Part shown: positions 34,906 through 45,150 of the stretch, in pieces
Numbering within the stretch: position 1 is the first letter of the stretch
How the letters are laid out: each line of letters starts with the position of its first letter
Source: Bubalus kerabau
Lineage: Eukaryota; Chordata; Mammalia; Artiodactyla; Bovidae
Assembly: GCF_029407905.1 (NCBI RefSeq)
Contig: NC_073627.1
Coordinates: 46,493,001 to 46,557,000, forward strand
Direction of reading: 5' to 3'
Length of the DNA stretch: 64,000 nucleotides
Made by a program: the position numbers and the translations under genes
Notes under the pieces: model-generated
The model's database searches: none
Seen by the model: the letters and a program-made list of their open reading frames with translations, nothing else
Told to the model about the DNA's origin: nothing

Positions 34906-34929
34906 GGGGCCGGGGCCGGGGCCGGGGCC
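34906..34929 (+). repeat. RHBDL3: (GGGGCC)4 hexanucleotide block
   Basis: Four perfect, uninterrupted GGGGCC units lie in the RHBDL3 CpG island, 273 bases before the start codon. Four G4 tracts with CC spacers can form a G-quadruplex in DNA or RNA. Confidence 0.95.
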
Positions 34930-35071
34930 GGCCCAAGGGCGCCCTCGCCTCGGAGCCGGGCGTTGGGGCCGGGGTGGAGGCGGAGGCCGGCGGGGCCGCG
35001 GGCGCAGAGAAGTTTGCGGCGGAGGGCCTGGCGTCCCGGGGTCGCGAGGCGGCGGCGCGGGGGCCGGGACC

Positions 35072-35146
35072 ATGGGGGCGGAGGCGGAGGCGGCGCGGCG
35101 CGCACAGGCAGCCCAGAGCGGCGCGGCCGCCGCGGCTCAAAGTTAG
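35072..35146 (+). CDS. Upstream ORF (24 codons) in the RHBDL3 5' leader
   Basis: An ATG in the context ggaccATGG (A at -3, G at +4, i.e. an optimal Kozak context) opens a 24-codon frame rich in Ala, MGAEAEAARRAQ onward, closed by TAG at 35144-35146. It ends 56 bases before the RHBDL3 start codon at 35203 and lies in a different frame from it (offset 131). If the transcript starts upstream of 35072, scanning ribosomes would meet this ATG first, so main-frame translation would need leaky scanning or reinitiation. Whether the leader reaches this far is inferred from CpG-island position only. Confidence 0.5.
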   Translation: MGAEAEAARRAQAAQSGAAAAAQS

Positions 35147-35202
35147 CCAGGCGCCCCGGGACGAGCCCCGCATCCGCTCCGGGCCCCGGACGCCGCCCCG
35201 GC

Positions 35203-35307
35203 ATGGGCGAGCACCCCAGCCCGGGCCCCGCGGTGGCCGCCTGCGCCGAGGCGGAGCGCATCGAGGAGCTGGAACCCGAGGCCGAGGAGCGGCCGCCGGC
35301 GGAGGAC
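35203..35307 (+). CDS. RHBDL3: RHBDL3 exon 1 (coding part)
   Basis: RHBDL3 is a rhomboid-family polytopic membrane protein (ventrhoid) with N-terminal EF-hands, expressed mainly in brain and acting in the secretory pathway. Exon 1 encodes residues 1-35: MGEHPSPGPAVAACAEAERI, then an acidic run EELEPEAEERPPAED. The start ATG (35203) has G at -3 and +4. The frame is also open upstream, for at least 140 codons in the GC-rich leader, but the MGEHPSPGP start is the family's usual N-terminus, so I keep it. The exon ends GAC at 35307 before the donor gtgagt, between codons. No signal peptide is seen, as expected for a rhomboid with a cytosolic N-terminus. Confidence 0.93.
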
Positions 35308-36892
35308 GTGAGTGCCCCCTCCCCAGCCCCGGCAAACTTTCTGGGGGGCGGGGGCCGCGGTGGGGACCGCTGCCCCCGACTCGCCCCCCGCGGGATAACT
35401 GGGAGGTTTCAAGGTGACGCGGGAGCGCCCCGGATTGGCCGGGTCCCCGCGGACTGGAGGGGGCGGAGGGAACCGGTCTCCCCGAAACGCGCGCGCGCCA
35501 TCCCCTGCTCGGGCTCCCGGGGCTTCCCGGCGGAGCGCAGCGCCCGCCGCTGCGCCGGGGACCCGCTGGCCGCCGAGCCCCCTCCCCGCGGCTGGTGCAG
35601 TGCCCGGGACACGGCATTTTCCCGCAGAGGCGTCCGCGTCACAGCAGTGGCTCCCCTCCCCTCCCACTCGCGACCTGCGGGCTCTCGGAGCCGGGGAAGG
35701 AGCGGGCGCCGCAGAGTCCCCGGAAGCCGGCGGCGCAGACCGCCCTGGCGACCCCTTCTCCGCTCGCTGATGAGCCCTGGCCCGGCACCTGCCCTGTCCA
35801 AGACCCTGATCGAAATTCTAGCTGGCCCCTGGCCCCGAGCCCGGCTGGAGGACGCACAGGAGGAGTGCCAGGAGAGCTTTCGCTCCCAGAGGGGGGCTTA
35901 GGAGTCCCAGACCGAGTCGGTGCCAGCGAAGATCCCCTGGGCGAGGATAGGGAGGGGCTGCCCCACAGGGCTTCCCTGCCATCTGCTGCCGGAGTCTTCC
36001 CCCCTCCCTCCGGTCCTGGGAGCCATGGGCAAAGCCGGCACCGGGGAGTCCTGGGAAGTGGAGTTTCTTAAGCTTCTCCCTCCCCAGGTTAACGTGCTCC
36101 GCAGAGGTGAAAAACTGGGCAGACGCTCCGCCCTGCCCCTGACCTCTCAGTGTGGGGACCGGGAAGTGAAGCCCGGCCCCCCCCCCCCCCCCCCCCCCGC
36201 CCCGCCGGTCTACCCAGCCTCCGCGGGGAAGTCTGCATAGGGTTGTATCCCCTCTAGCTCTTGTGCTTAAACCCCCTCTGTTGCTTCTGGTCCCATCGCT
36301 TTGGCTGACTCTTAGGGGCTCCTCACTTAGGCTCAGCCTGCAAAGAGACGGGGGTGGGTTTCAGAGCATGCGGGAATCCCCTCCTCCCAAAGTAGAGGCC
36401 AAACCTTAGTGTTTATGCCCGGATGTGTTTTCCGGATAGGGGGTCTTTGACCCCCAGCAGGTGGAGACTGCTGCAGCGGGTCTGATGGAATTGCTGGAGA
36501 TGCATCCGGGCATGCATTCCCAGGCCTGGGAGTAGACACCGAGATAGGCGCTAAGCAACAGAAGTTATTAGAGGCCCTTGGACAGAATGGCACGCTTTTT
36601 TTTTTTTTTTAAAGGAATGTTGAGAATCACCCTTGCTCTGCTCATGTCCCCTCCTGCGTGTCCCAGAATGAGGGATGCTCTCCCTCCCCAATCTGAGTTC
36701 TCCCACCTTTGCTAGGTGTAGACTCATTTGGGAAACTCTTCCCAGGGATCCCTGGCCTCGGGTCCCTGAGCCTGGGCCCGCAGCTGGGAGGCTAGGTCAG
36801 AAACAGCAGGGGGCTGCAGAGGCCTTGGTGATAAGTGTGTTTCTTTCTTTCTCTCCTCTTCCTCCTCTCCTGCATGGCTCCTTCTCTACCAG
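35308..36892 (+). other. RHBDL3: RHBDL3 intron 1
   Basis: 1585 bp, GT donor (gtgagt) and AG acceptor (ctctaccag), phase 0. The first half is part of the CpG island. No interspersed repeat recognised. It holds a 22-C run at 36177-36198 and a short poly(T) at about 36595-36611. Confidence 0.85.
36177..36198 (+). repeat. Poly(C) run (C22) in RHBDL3 intron 1
   Basis: Twenty-two consecutive C, followed by GCCCCGCC. Such runs are length-unstable and prone to sequencing error; they can form i-motifs, and the opposite strand G-quadruplexes. Confidence 0.95.
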
Positions 36893-36916
36893 CACTGGAA
36901 AGTCCTGTTTGATCAG
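36893..36916 (+). CDS. RHBDL3: RHBDL3 exon 2, 24-nt microexon
   Basis: The acceptor tctctaccag (to 36892) and the strong donor CAG|gtaggt (36917) bound exactly eight codons, HWKVLFDQ (residues 36-43). This is the helix that leads into the first EF-hand: with exon 3 it reads WKVLFDQFDPGNTGFIS. The assignment is by continuity with the family sequence; exon 1 and exon 3 both end and begin between codons, and the joined peptide fits the RHBDL3 N-terminal region. An exon this short depends on strong splice sites and nearby enhancers. The pyrimidine tract upstream (36839-36889) is long and T/C-rich, which fits. Confidence 0.88.
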
Positions 36917-38045
36917 GTAGGTGAGCAGTTAAATGCCCCCTCCCTTCCTGCCAGCCCACCCCGCAGTCTCCCTGCCTGCGTGGGCTTCCCCAGCTCGCAC
37001 TCCTGAGACGGTGACGTGGGGGTGGGGGTGTGGCCTAAGGCAGCTCTGGGTCTGAATGGTACTGCTCTCCAGGTTTCAGGAGGAGGTTGGGGGGGCTCCC
37101 TTAAGAGATCCTTCCCTGACTCCTCCTCCCAACACCACTTCACAGGAACCAGCTTGATACCAGGGAGAAATCTGACAATACGTATTGAAAGCCCTGGATG
37201 TATGTTCTCTGTGTGCCAGGGGATTGCCCGTTTGGGCTGAGGAGGTGGGGGAAGGGCTTAGGTGAACATCCCCCTCCAGCCCCCGCCCTTTTTTTTTTTT
37301 TCTCCCTCCACCATCACAGATCCACGGCCATCTCTGAGGTCAGATCTCTGCCATCCTTGGTGGGTGACTCAAATATGAGCCCTATTTGAAAGCTGACCAC
37401 TCTTGCTTTTGCCTCAGGGATGGGGGAGCTTTAGGGGGAAAACAGGATGTGATTGCAACACCTCAAGTGGAAGTGTGGGCGGTGGAGTTGGAAGTGCCCG
37501 CATTGGCTTTGGAACAGGGAGACCAGCACTTGGCCTTCAGCAGGGAAATGGTTCTCTTCTTTGCGGGGAACTGCTTTTGCGTGCTGAGGTCTGTTTCCTT
37601 CTCCCTCCCTGTTTCACAAGCTGCCCGGGTGTTGGGGAACAGTGAGCATGGTGCCCTGGGCTGAAGACGATTATGCCAGGAAGTGTGTGCGACTTTAAGA
37701 CACCAGTCTGGTTGGGTCAGAGGGAAGGTGTTGGGTTCCAGAGGCAGAGAAAGCTGAAAAAGTAGCCTGCACCAGACCTCATCCTGTTGAATGCAGGGGA
37801 AACCTTTCAAAGTATTTTTGGCAAGTTTGTTACAAGATCCAGGGGTTACTTTGGGAAGATGCTGTGTGAGAGTTGGGTAGAGATGAGAAGCTGGCTAGGA
37901 GCCTGCAGCAGTGCATGGAGACAAGCACCTTGACTTGGAAAAGTGGGAATGGAAAGGAAGAAGGACATGGTGATGGGAGAATTAATTAGACTGGAATAGA
38001 TGAGGTGAACCACATCTGTTACTTTGAGATTCTAAATGTAGATTT

Positions 38046-38197
38046 GGGACTTCCCTGGCGGTCCAGTGGCTAGGACTCTGCACTCCCGGTGGAGGGAGAC
38101 CGGGGTTTGATCCCTGGTTGGGAAACGAGGTCCCACATGCCACAGCTAAGAGGTCCGTGCTGCAACTCAAGATGCTGCAGCTGCAAAGAAGATCGGA
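38046..38197 (+). repeat. CHR-type SINE (+)
   Basis: gggacttccctggcggtcca, ggggtttgatccctggttgg and gaggtcccacatgccacagc, ending with ctgcagctgcaaagaagatc. Confidence 0.88.
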
Positions 38198-38362
38198 GAC
38201 AGATCCGAATAGATGAGGCAGACTGCATGTACAACATCGAGCTTCCGAACCTGAGAGGAGAAGGAAACGTAAGGGTTCATAAAACTGACAACTTTGATTT
38301 CAGACCAGTTCAGTTTGAATCAGCGAAATGCAGATGCCCAGTGGGACTGAAAACAGAATTCA

Positions 38363-38562
38363 GGGGACTTCCTTGGCGGGCCAGTGGTTAAGACTTCACC
38401 TTCCAGTGTTTGGGGGGCGGGGGGGGTTCTATTCCTGATGAGGGAGCGAAGATCCCACATGCCTCCGGGCCCCCCAAAAATCAGAACATGAAACAGAAGC
38501 AACATTGTAACCAATTCAATAAAGACTTTAAAAATGGTCTGCATCAAAAAAATCTTAAAAGA
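38363..38562 (+). repeat. CHR-type SINE, longer 3' form (+)
   Basis: ggggacttccttggcgggcc, a G-run variant in the middle, then gaagcaacattgtaaccaat, tcaataaagactttaaaaat and ggtctgcatcaaaaaaatct. The flanks share aattcag (38356-38362 and about 38572-38578). Confidence 0.88.
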
Positions 38563-40401
38563 AAAAACATGGAATTCAGCTTGAAAGACAGGGTGGGCCT
38601 GGAGTGGAGATTTGCGGGTGTCATCATCTTAACACAAGGCCTGACTGCGATGTGGGGAGCTTCCCACCGCTCCGGTCCCGCTGGGGTAGACCGACTCCCC
38701 CTCGGGCTCCTAAGAGCACAGCAGCTGCTGGCCTGACGCCCTGAGGCAGGAGGGAGCCGCCTGCTGCCACCGATGCCACACGACCAGCAAGCTGCCAACC
38801 CTTCACACCTCCTGCCAGATTTAGAATCGAAACCTAGAACAAAGTGTATCGTTCGTTTTTCCCCTCTGTCTGTGTCTTTCTCATTTGATTAATTTCCTTC
38901 CCCAGTCCCTGTCTGTGTGTTTACACTGTGAAACGAACGATTTGGACGAATGGAGGGAAATTTTTAGGAGGAAGGATTTGGAACTTGAGGGAGCAGAGAA
39001 AATGCATGGCACCGGAGAGCAGTGGCTGGTCCACGAAATCCAGTTTTTCCCACTGGAGGGAGATCCTGAGTATCACAGAGCGCATCCCCCTGCTTCTGGG
39101 AAGGCCTACCCAGAAACCATTCTGGACAGACACACTTCTAGGAAAGAAACTCTCCAAGCTTACGCTGGACAGTTATTTTTTTTTTTTTCTCTTGCTATAA
39201 GTTCTGCCTTATGTTCGCTCCTCAGCCCTCATATGGCTTTAGAAGCCCATTTCTGTTGTCTTCCTTCCTACCGGTGCTTTGTGTTTGAGGAGAGCTGCTC
39301 GTGAGCAGGGGGCCCAACCTCTGGCAGATACCCATCCCTCTGCATCTGTTCCCCCTCCTTTGTGCAGCTCCCCTTGGACCATCCCCAATAGGGCTGAATG
39401 CAGAGCAGGTGTGAGGCTTCATAAATGGTCGTACAACTTCAGAATGGCCCCAGGAGAGCTGGGGGGTCTTATCCTCTCTGACTCTTCCTCTGGGCCTACT
39501 TGAAGGCAGGATTTGGTGATGGTGAACTTGTTGCACTCAGGAAGGAATATTTGGCTGGGGGTTACAGGCAGCTTCCCCACAATTTCTTACAGGAATAGCC
39601 CTGATGGGTCAACCTGTGCTGAATGGGGTGGGATTCTCCTGACACTTGCCAGAATCCCTGCCGGCTAATGTGGCCCTGAAATTCACCTTTCTGAGGTCAT
39701 GGGATGGGGAGGATGACCCCAGTCAGTCCGCCTTCCTTTCCTGGGTCAAGGGGATACCAGCGATCACCTGGTTTCAAACTTGGATCTGCTGGGACCTTTT
39801 TCCAGTGTTGGAGCAGTCTCTCTGTGTTGTCTGGTTCTTCAGCGTGTAGAGTGGCTTTGACCCAACATGATGCTGATTGGAGCCAAGGGCTAGAAACCAT
39901 GACCTTGGCCTTTTGATCCTATGTGGACACCCCCCCACCAGAGTGCCTTCTGGGGAGTTGGAGGTGAAGAAAACAGGTGACTCCAGCCCCATGGAAATTT
40001 ACCCAGCTGGTCCCCACTGGCATCCTGGGTGTTTGGTCTGTTCAAGCAGGAGTGCAACATGCCACCCAACCTCATCCCTTCCCCTGTATTTCCCTGTGGA
40101 TCCCAGAAGTTATAACGCGTAGGAAGCCTGAAGATCATCACTTCAACCCCCAGGTATTCCAGGTGTTTGTTTCCTGTTTGAACTTCTCACTGAGGAAATG
40201 ATCTTTTCATAGCCTTGGAATCGGAGTGGTTTTCCTAAATACTGGATCTTAAAGTTTAAATATTAACCTGTTGTTATGGTGTAAAATAATGGTAAAAAAG
40301 TCTTCTTTTTCTGCAGTTCAGTCTATTGGGCTTTTCCTTCATGATTCCTTATGTTGCTTCAGAGCTGAGACACTTTCCATCCCTCTTCAGATCTCATAAA
40401 T

Positions 40402-41816
40402 TGCTTTTGTTGTTCAGTTGCTCAGTTGTGTCTGACTCTTTGCAACTCCATGGACTGCAGCACACCAGGCTTCCCTGTCCTTCACTATCTCCTGGAGCTT
40501 GCTCAAACTCACATCCATTGAGTTGGTGATGCCATCCAACCATCTCATCCTCTGTTACCTCCTTCTCTTCCTGCCCTCAATCTTTCCTAGCATCAGGGTC
40601 TTTTCCAGTGAGTTGGCTCTTTACATCAGGTGGCCAAAGTATTGGAGCTTTACCTTCAGCATCAGTCCTTCCAATGAATATTTAGAGTTGATTTCCTTTA
40701 GGATGACTGGTTTGATCTCCTTGCTCTCCAAGGGACTCTCAGAGTTTTCTCCAGCACCACAGTTTTTTTTTTTTTTTTTTTTAATTGGAGGCTAATTACA
40801 GTATTGTAGTGGTTTTTGCCATACATTGACATGAATCAGCCACGGGTGTACATGTGTTCCTCATCCTGAACCTCCTCCCACCTCCCTCCCCATCCCATCC
40901 CTCAGGGTCATCCCAGTGCACCAGCCCTGAGGACCCTGTCTCATGCATCAAACCTGGACTGGCGATCTGTTTCACATATGATAATATACATGTTTTAATG
41001 CTATTCTCTCAAATCATCCCACCCTCGCCTTCTCCCACAGAGTCCAAAAGTCTGTTCCTTACATCTCTGTCTCTTTTGCTGTCTCGCATATAGGGTCATC
41101 ATTACTGTCTTTCTAAATTTCATATATATGCATCAATATACTGTATTGGTATTTTTCTTTCTGACTTACTTCACTCTGTATAATAGGCTCCAGTTTCATC
41201 CACCTCATTAGAACTGATTCAAATAACACCACAGTTTGAAAGCATCAGTTCTTTGGCACTCAGCCTTCATTATGGTTTAGCTTTCACATCCATACATGAC
41301 TACTGGAAAAACCATAGCTTTGACTATATGGACCTTTGTCGGCAAAGTGACGTCTCTGCTTTTTAATATGCTGTCTAGGTTTGTCATAGCTTTTCTTCCA
41401 TGGAGGAAGTGTCTTTTAATTTCATGGCTGCACTCACCATCTGCAGTGATTTTGGAGCCCCCAAAAATAAAGTCTGTCACTGTTTCCATTTTTCCCCATC
41501 TATTTGCCATAAAGTGATGGGCTTGGATACCATGATCTTAGTTTTTTGAATGTTGAGTTTTAAGACAGCTTTTTCACTCCCCTCTTTCACCTTCATTAAG
41601 AGGCTCTTTAGTTCCTCTTTACTTTCTGCCATTCAGTTCAGTTCAATTCAGTCGCTCATTCGTGTCCGATTCTTTGCGACCCCATGAATTGCAACACACC
41701 AGGCCTCCCTGTCCATCACCAACTCCTGGAGTTCACTCAAACTCATGTCCATCGAGTTGGTGATATCATCCAGCCATCTCATCCTCTGCTGTCCCCCTCT
41801 CCTCCTGCTCCATTAG
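40402..41816 (-). mobile_element. Composite (chimeric) BovB insertion (-)
   Basis: A minus-strand BovB runs from its 3' end at 40402 (ttgttcagttgctcagttgt) to about 41635, where it stops in RT sequence just after the YADD catalytic-motif region. It is joined there to a second BovB 3' end (ttcagttcagttcaattcag at about 41636-41655) that continues to 41816. One perfect 12-bp target duplication, gatctcataaat, flanks the whole (40390-40401 and 41817-41828), and none is seen around the internal piece. An L1 is nested at 40765-41226. The BovB frame is decayed and non-functional. Confidence 0.85.
40765..41226 (-). mobile_element. 5'-truncated L1 (L1_BT-type 3' UTR) nested in BovB (-)
   Basis: A T run of about 18 (tail complement), then ttaattggaggctaattaca, ccatacattgacatgaatca and tcatccacctcattagaact. 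Perfect 10-bp target duplication caccacagtt at 40755-40764 and 41227-41236. The BovB text resumes exactly afterwards (tgaaagcatcagttctttgg). Confidence 0.9.
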
Positions 41817-42604
41817 GATCTCATAAATAGGTGCTTCTATTTCCTACTTCTTTTTCTCTGATTAAAAAAAAAATCCTCTAACCCTTTACTCCCTCCAGAC
41901 CTAATTCCTATCCAATTATACCAGCATCACTTATTAAGAAAGCCTTCCTTTATATAGTGAGAAATTTTATCATTTGGTAAGTTTTTATTAATATACACGG
42001 TGGGGTTTATTTTTTATTTCTGATCTGTTCCCCTGATATTTACAATTTTGTCCAGTTACCCTTTAGTTATTGCTTTACATTTCTTCCATAGGTTTCCTCC
42101 AAGCTTCTCTTTTTCAGGTTATGCTTTGATAGTCTCCCAGTCCTTCCTGGACTCCAGGGAGGTACCCTCAAGGACCCAAGGTCAAGCAGCAGGTCGTGGC
42201 AGATGTAGGGCTGGAGTCTGCTAACTCATAAAAGGCTCTGGGGCTGGAAAGCCATCGCCACATTCACACATACAAGTGCCTCCAAGATCTCCAAATGTTT
42301 AATGAGCAAAACGGTTTGGAGCAGAGTTCTGTTAAGTCAACAGAGCACAATTGCTTTCCAAGCTCAAGCACGTGAGAAGGAAAAGGGAGAATTAGAAGGA
42401 AATTGATCATGTTTCCCGTTTTTCCCCTTCCCACTGGGAGCATGCATTTTTCAGTCTCCAAAAAGAGACCCCTAACTTTGCCAATCTCCCAGAAGGGAAG
42501 CAGACAAAACCTGACTCTCCCTCCAAAATTATAAACATGTTACAACCACAGCAGGAGGCTGCTTGGGTGGGCTGCTGGAGGAAACCCTGTATGTGGGGCA
42601 AATA

Positions 42605-42785
42605 GTCCTGGGTTCAAGCCCTACTGACTCTGTGATTGGGTCAAGTGACCCCAATCTGACCCTCTGAGCCTCAATTTCTTTATCTCTAAAATGGACAGGA
42701 TAATCTTTAAGTCTAGGGATGATTGTGGGAGTTAAATGGAAGTGGAAACTCTCTTAATAATGTCTGATACCCAGTGGACATTGGT
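42605..42785 (+). repeat. MIR (+)
   Basis: tcctgggttcaagccctact, tctgaccctctgagcctcaa, tttctttatctctaaaatgg and agttaaatggaagtggaaac are in MIR order. Confidence 0.75.
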
Positions 42786-42788
42786 TGG

Positions 42789-42912
42789 TGTTTTTGTTTG
42801 TTTGGGTTTTCCTGTTTTGTTTTTGGCTATGCTGAGTAGCATGCGTGATCTTAGTTCCCTGACCAGCGTTTGAATCCACGCCCCCTGCAGTGGAAGCATG
42901 AAGTCTTAAGCT
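42789..42912 (-). repeat. CHR-type SINE (-)
   Basis: tgatcttagttccctgacca, gcgtttgaatccacgccccc and tgcagtggaagcatgaagtc, with a diverged A-box end. Confidence 0.82.
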
Positions 42913-43734
42913 GTAGTATACCTTTGACAGCTGTTTTTTGATGGGGAATCAGAATTTGCTAGAATAAGCCCAGAGTCATTTCTGAGATCCATGCCTCCAT
43001 AGGGAAGATCTCTGCCTCTAGACAACCTCCTTCCCAGCCCCAACTCCTGGAGACAGAGCCACTTGTATGCTCAGAGGAGTTTTCTGCTTGCTTTCCCCAA
43101 GTATCTCCTCTACCCAGTCCCCTTGCCCCCAGCCTGGGGTCTTTCCTGAGCCTGACCCTAAAGCCTACCTCATTTACTCTCCTGCTGGCTGGCTTAAGAC
43201 GATTCTGGGAGCCGAAAAGAGGTGCAGATGAGACTGCTGTATGGATTAGTGAGGAGCCGCAGAGAAAACACGTGCCCCAGACTCGGGGGCCTTGGCGGCG
43301 CCCCTGGGGACACAGGATTAACCAGCAGAGAGGGGTTGCCTTGCCTGGGCTCTGTGCCTCCAGCCCCTTATCAGGTGGTGTCCAGGTCCCTAGAGTCTGT
43401 GGACTTTCCTCCACCACAAAGGCCGCTCCCCTCCCCTGCCCCCAGGGACCCCAGCAGTCATGCTGCATTAACACTGTTATGCCTGACTCCCAGAAAGGCA
43501 CTGGGTAGCAGCTGAGCAGTGAAGTTGAGGGAGCTGAGGTGGGGTGCTGCCCGGCTGCCTGCCTGACACAGAACAGGCACACACATGTGGGAGCGAACAG
43601 GTCCAGCTACATCACTGCCCACGCCGTCTCTGGCTCTGATGTCCTCTCCAGGTGCTGGCCCTGGCTGTGGGCCACCTCGCCCCGGTCAGCCCCTCTGGGG
43701 CTGTGGCCACCTCGAGGACCTCGGCTTATCAGGA

Positions 43735-43880
43735 GGTCGATGGAAGCAGCTTGTCCAGTCTGCTCATTTTGCAAATGAGGAAACAGAAGTCTGTGACCTT
43801 AGGAGGTCACTTGGTTCTGGAGTATCAGACTGAGACAAGAGCCCAGCTCTGCTTTCTCTCTGACCTGTGTTTCTGCCGCC
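43735..43880 (-). repeat. MIR (-)
   Basis: gtccagtctgctcattttgc, aaatgaggaaacagaagtct and agagcccagctctgctttct. Confidence 0.6.
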
Positions 43881-43949
43881 GGGCCATGCAGACTTCTGGC
43901 CTCTTCCTCGGCGCCCCGAGTGACCAAGGGACAGGCGAGGACACGGAGT

Positions 43950-44120
43950 CTGGCTTGAGTCCCAGTTCTGCTTCTCCTTGCTTGCTACGTGACAAGGGGC
44001 CAGCTGGGTGACGTCTCCAAGCCTCAGTTTTCTCATCTGTCAGCTGCCTGCCCTCAGGGCTCTTTTGGGGCCTGATGAGATGCTGGGTGCACAGCACGTG
44101 GTGGTGTGTAGTGAACCCCT
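43950..44120 (+). repeat. MIR (+)
   Basis: gtctggcttgagtcccagtt, gctgggtgacgtctccaagc and ctcagttttctcatctgtca. Confidence 0.7.
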
Positions 44121-44596
44121 GGTAAACACACATGGTTGTTACCATGTTACTGGAATTTGAAGAAATTGACACCATTTTCAAAATTACCTCTGGGTAATAG
44201 TTCTAGGTCTTGAATCAAAGTGTCCAGATCCCCATGCTGGGGTTCCTTCTAGCTTATCAAGCTGATTTCTTCAGGGCAGGAGCTGGAAAACCATGTTCCC
44301 TCTGAACTTTCCACAGAGAGGAGAGAAGTTTTTGGATAGAGACTGCCGGGGGTAAGGGCTGGGGGGTGGACGTCCAAGCGTTTTTCCCTCCTCTCACTGG
44401 CTGTGGGAAAGTCTGTGGCGAGAACGAGGCTTCAGGCACCAGGTGATCAGAGCCCAGGGCAGGCCTCCTCTACCCAGGGTTCCCATTTGACAGTTCCTGG
44501 TGAGCCTGGGCACAGGGCCCTGGTTTGTGTTACGGAAATGAGCTGATGAGCGTCTCGAGCTGTGGACAACTTGGCCAGCCTTGTTCCACCAGCTTT

Positions 44597-44838
44597 TTTT
44601 ATTTATTTTGAAAATGTATTTATTTATGGCTGCACTGGGTCTTCGTTGCTGTGCGCGGGCTTCTCACTGCAGTAGATTCTCTCGTTGCAGAACACAGACT
44701 CCAGAGCGGTCTCAATTGTTGTGGCACATGGGCTTAGTCGCATCTCGGCATGTAGAATCTTCTCAGACCAGGGATCCAATCCATGTCCCCTGCGTTGGCA
44801 GGTGGATTCTCAACCCCTGGACCACCAGGGAAGTCCTC
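44597..44838 (-). repeat. CHR-type SINE (-)
   Basis: tggctgcactgggtcttcgt, ggacc-type end ctggaccaccagggaagtcc, and cccctgcgttggcaggtgga. Flanked by ccagcttttt (44589 and 44842). Confidence 0.88.
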
Positions 44839-44849
44839 TGCCAGCTTTT

Positions 44850-44966
44850 TAAATTTATTTATATCTTCTATTTTTTTTTGGCCATGCCACATGGCAGGCA
44901 AAATCTTAGTTCCCCAACCAGGGATCAAATTGCGTGGTCTTAACCCCTGGAGCACCAGGGAAGTCT
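44850..44966 (-). repeat. CHR-type SINE, short (-)
   Basis: ggccatgccacatggcaggc, aaatcttagttccccaacca, gggatcaaattgcgtggtct and gagcaccagggaagtcttcc, directly downstream of another copy. Confidence 0.85.
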
Positions 44967-45019
44967 TCCATCACCTTTTTTAAAAGGACGGTACAGGTTT
45001 GAGTTGGAAAGTATTCCTC

Positions 45020-45150
45020 TGAGATAGCAAACACTGAGCATCTGCTGTGTGCACACAGGTCATCTCATTTCGCTCTCTTAATAACCCTGGGAGGTGAGTG
45101 GTGCAATCCCCTCTTTACAGAGGAGGAAACTGAGGCCTGGGGGCAGGGCC
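45020..45150 (-). repeat. MIR (-)
   Basis: gagcatctgctgtgtgcaca, catctcatttcgctctctta, cctctttacagaggaggaaa and ctgaggcctgggggcagg. Confidence 0.6.

Larger units (their letters stand above)
34570..35800 (+). promoter_or_regulatory. RHBDL3: CpG-island promoter of RHBDL3
   Basis: From about 34570 the sequence turns strikingly G+C- and CpG-rich and stays so until about 35800, covering the 5' UTR, exon 1 and the start of intron 1. GC-box-like motifs are frequent (ccccgcccccgcctgcg near 34801, gggggcggaggcggagg near 35074). I see no TATA box at a sensible place, so start sites are probably dispersed. Transcription start is not determined from sequence; the 5' UTR likely begins between 34800 and 35100. 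Confidence 0.85.

Noticed and set aside
34529..35617. 362-codon open frame on - in the CpG island
   Set aside because: Pro/Arg/Gly/Ala-rich composition artefact opposite the RHBDL3 exon 1; several overlapping frames on both strands are open here too.
34774..35901. 375-codon open frame on + through the RHBDL3 promoter and exon 1
   Set aside because: It is a result of very high GC content (few stops). The true protein uses only 35203-35307 of it before a consensus donor; upstream and downstream parts have no family match.
38198..38362. Short open frame after a CHR-type SINE that might be a pseudogene piece
   Set aside because: The peptide has no recognisable family and only spans unique intron sequence between two SINEs.
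42959..43582. 207-codon open frame on - in RHBDL3 intron 2
   Set aside because: No domain, no splice-site or promoter context, overlapped by open frames on the other strand.
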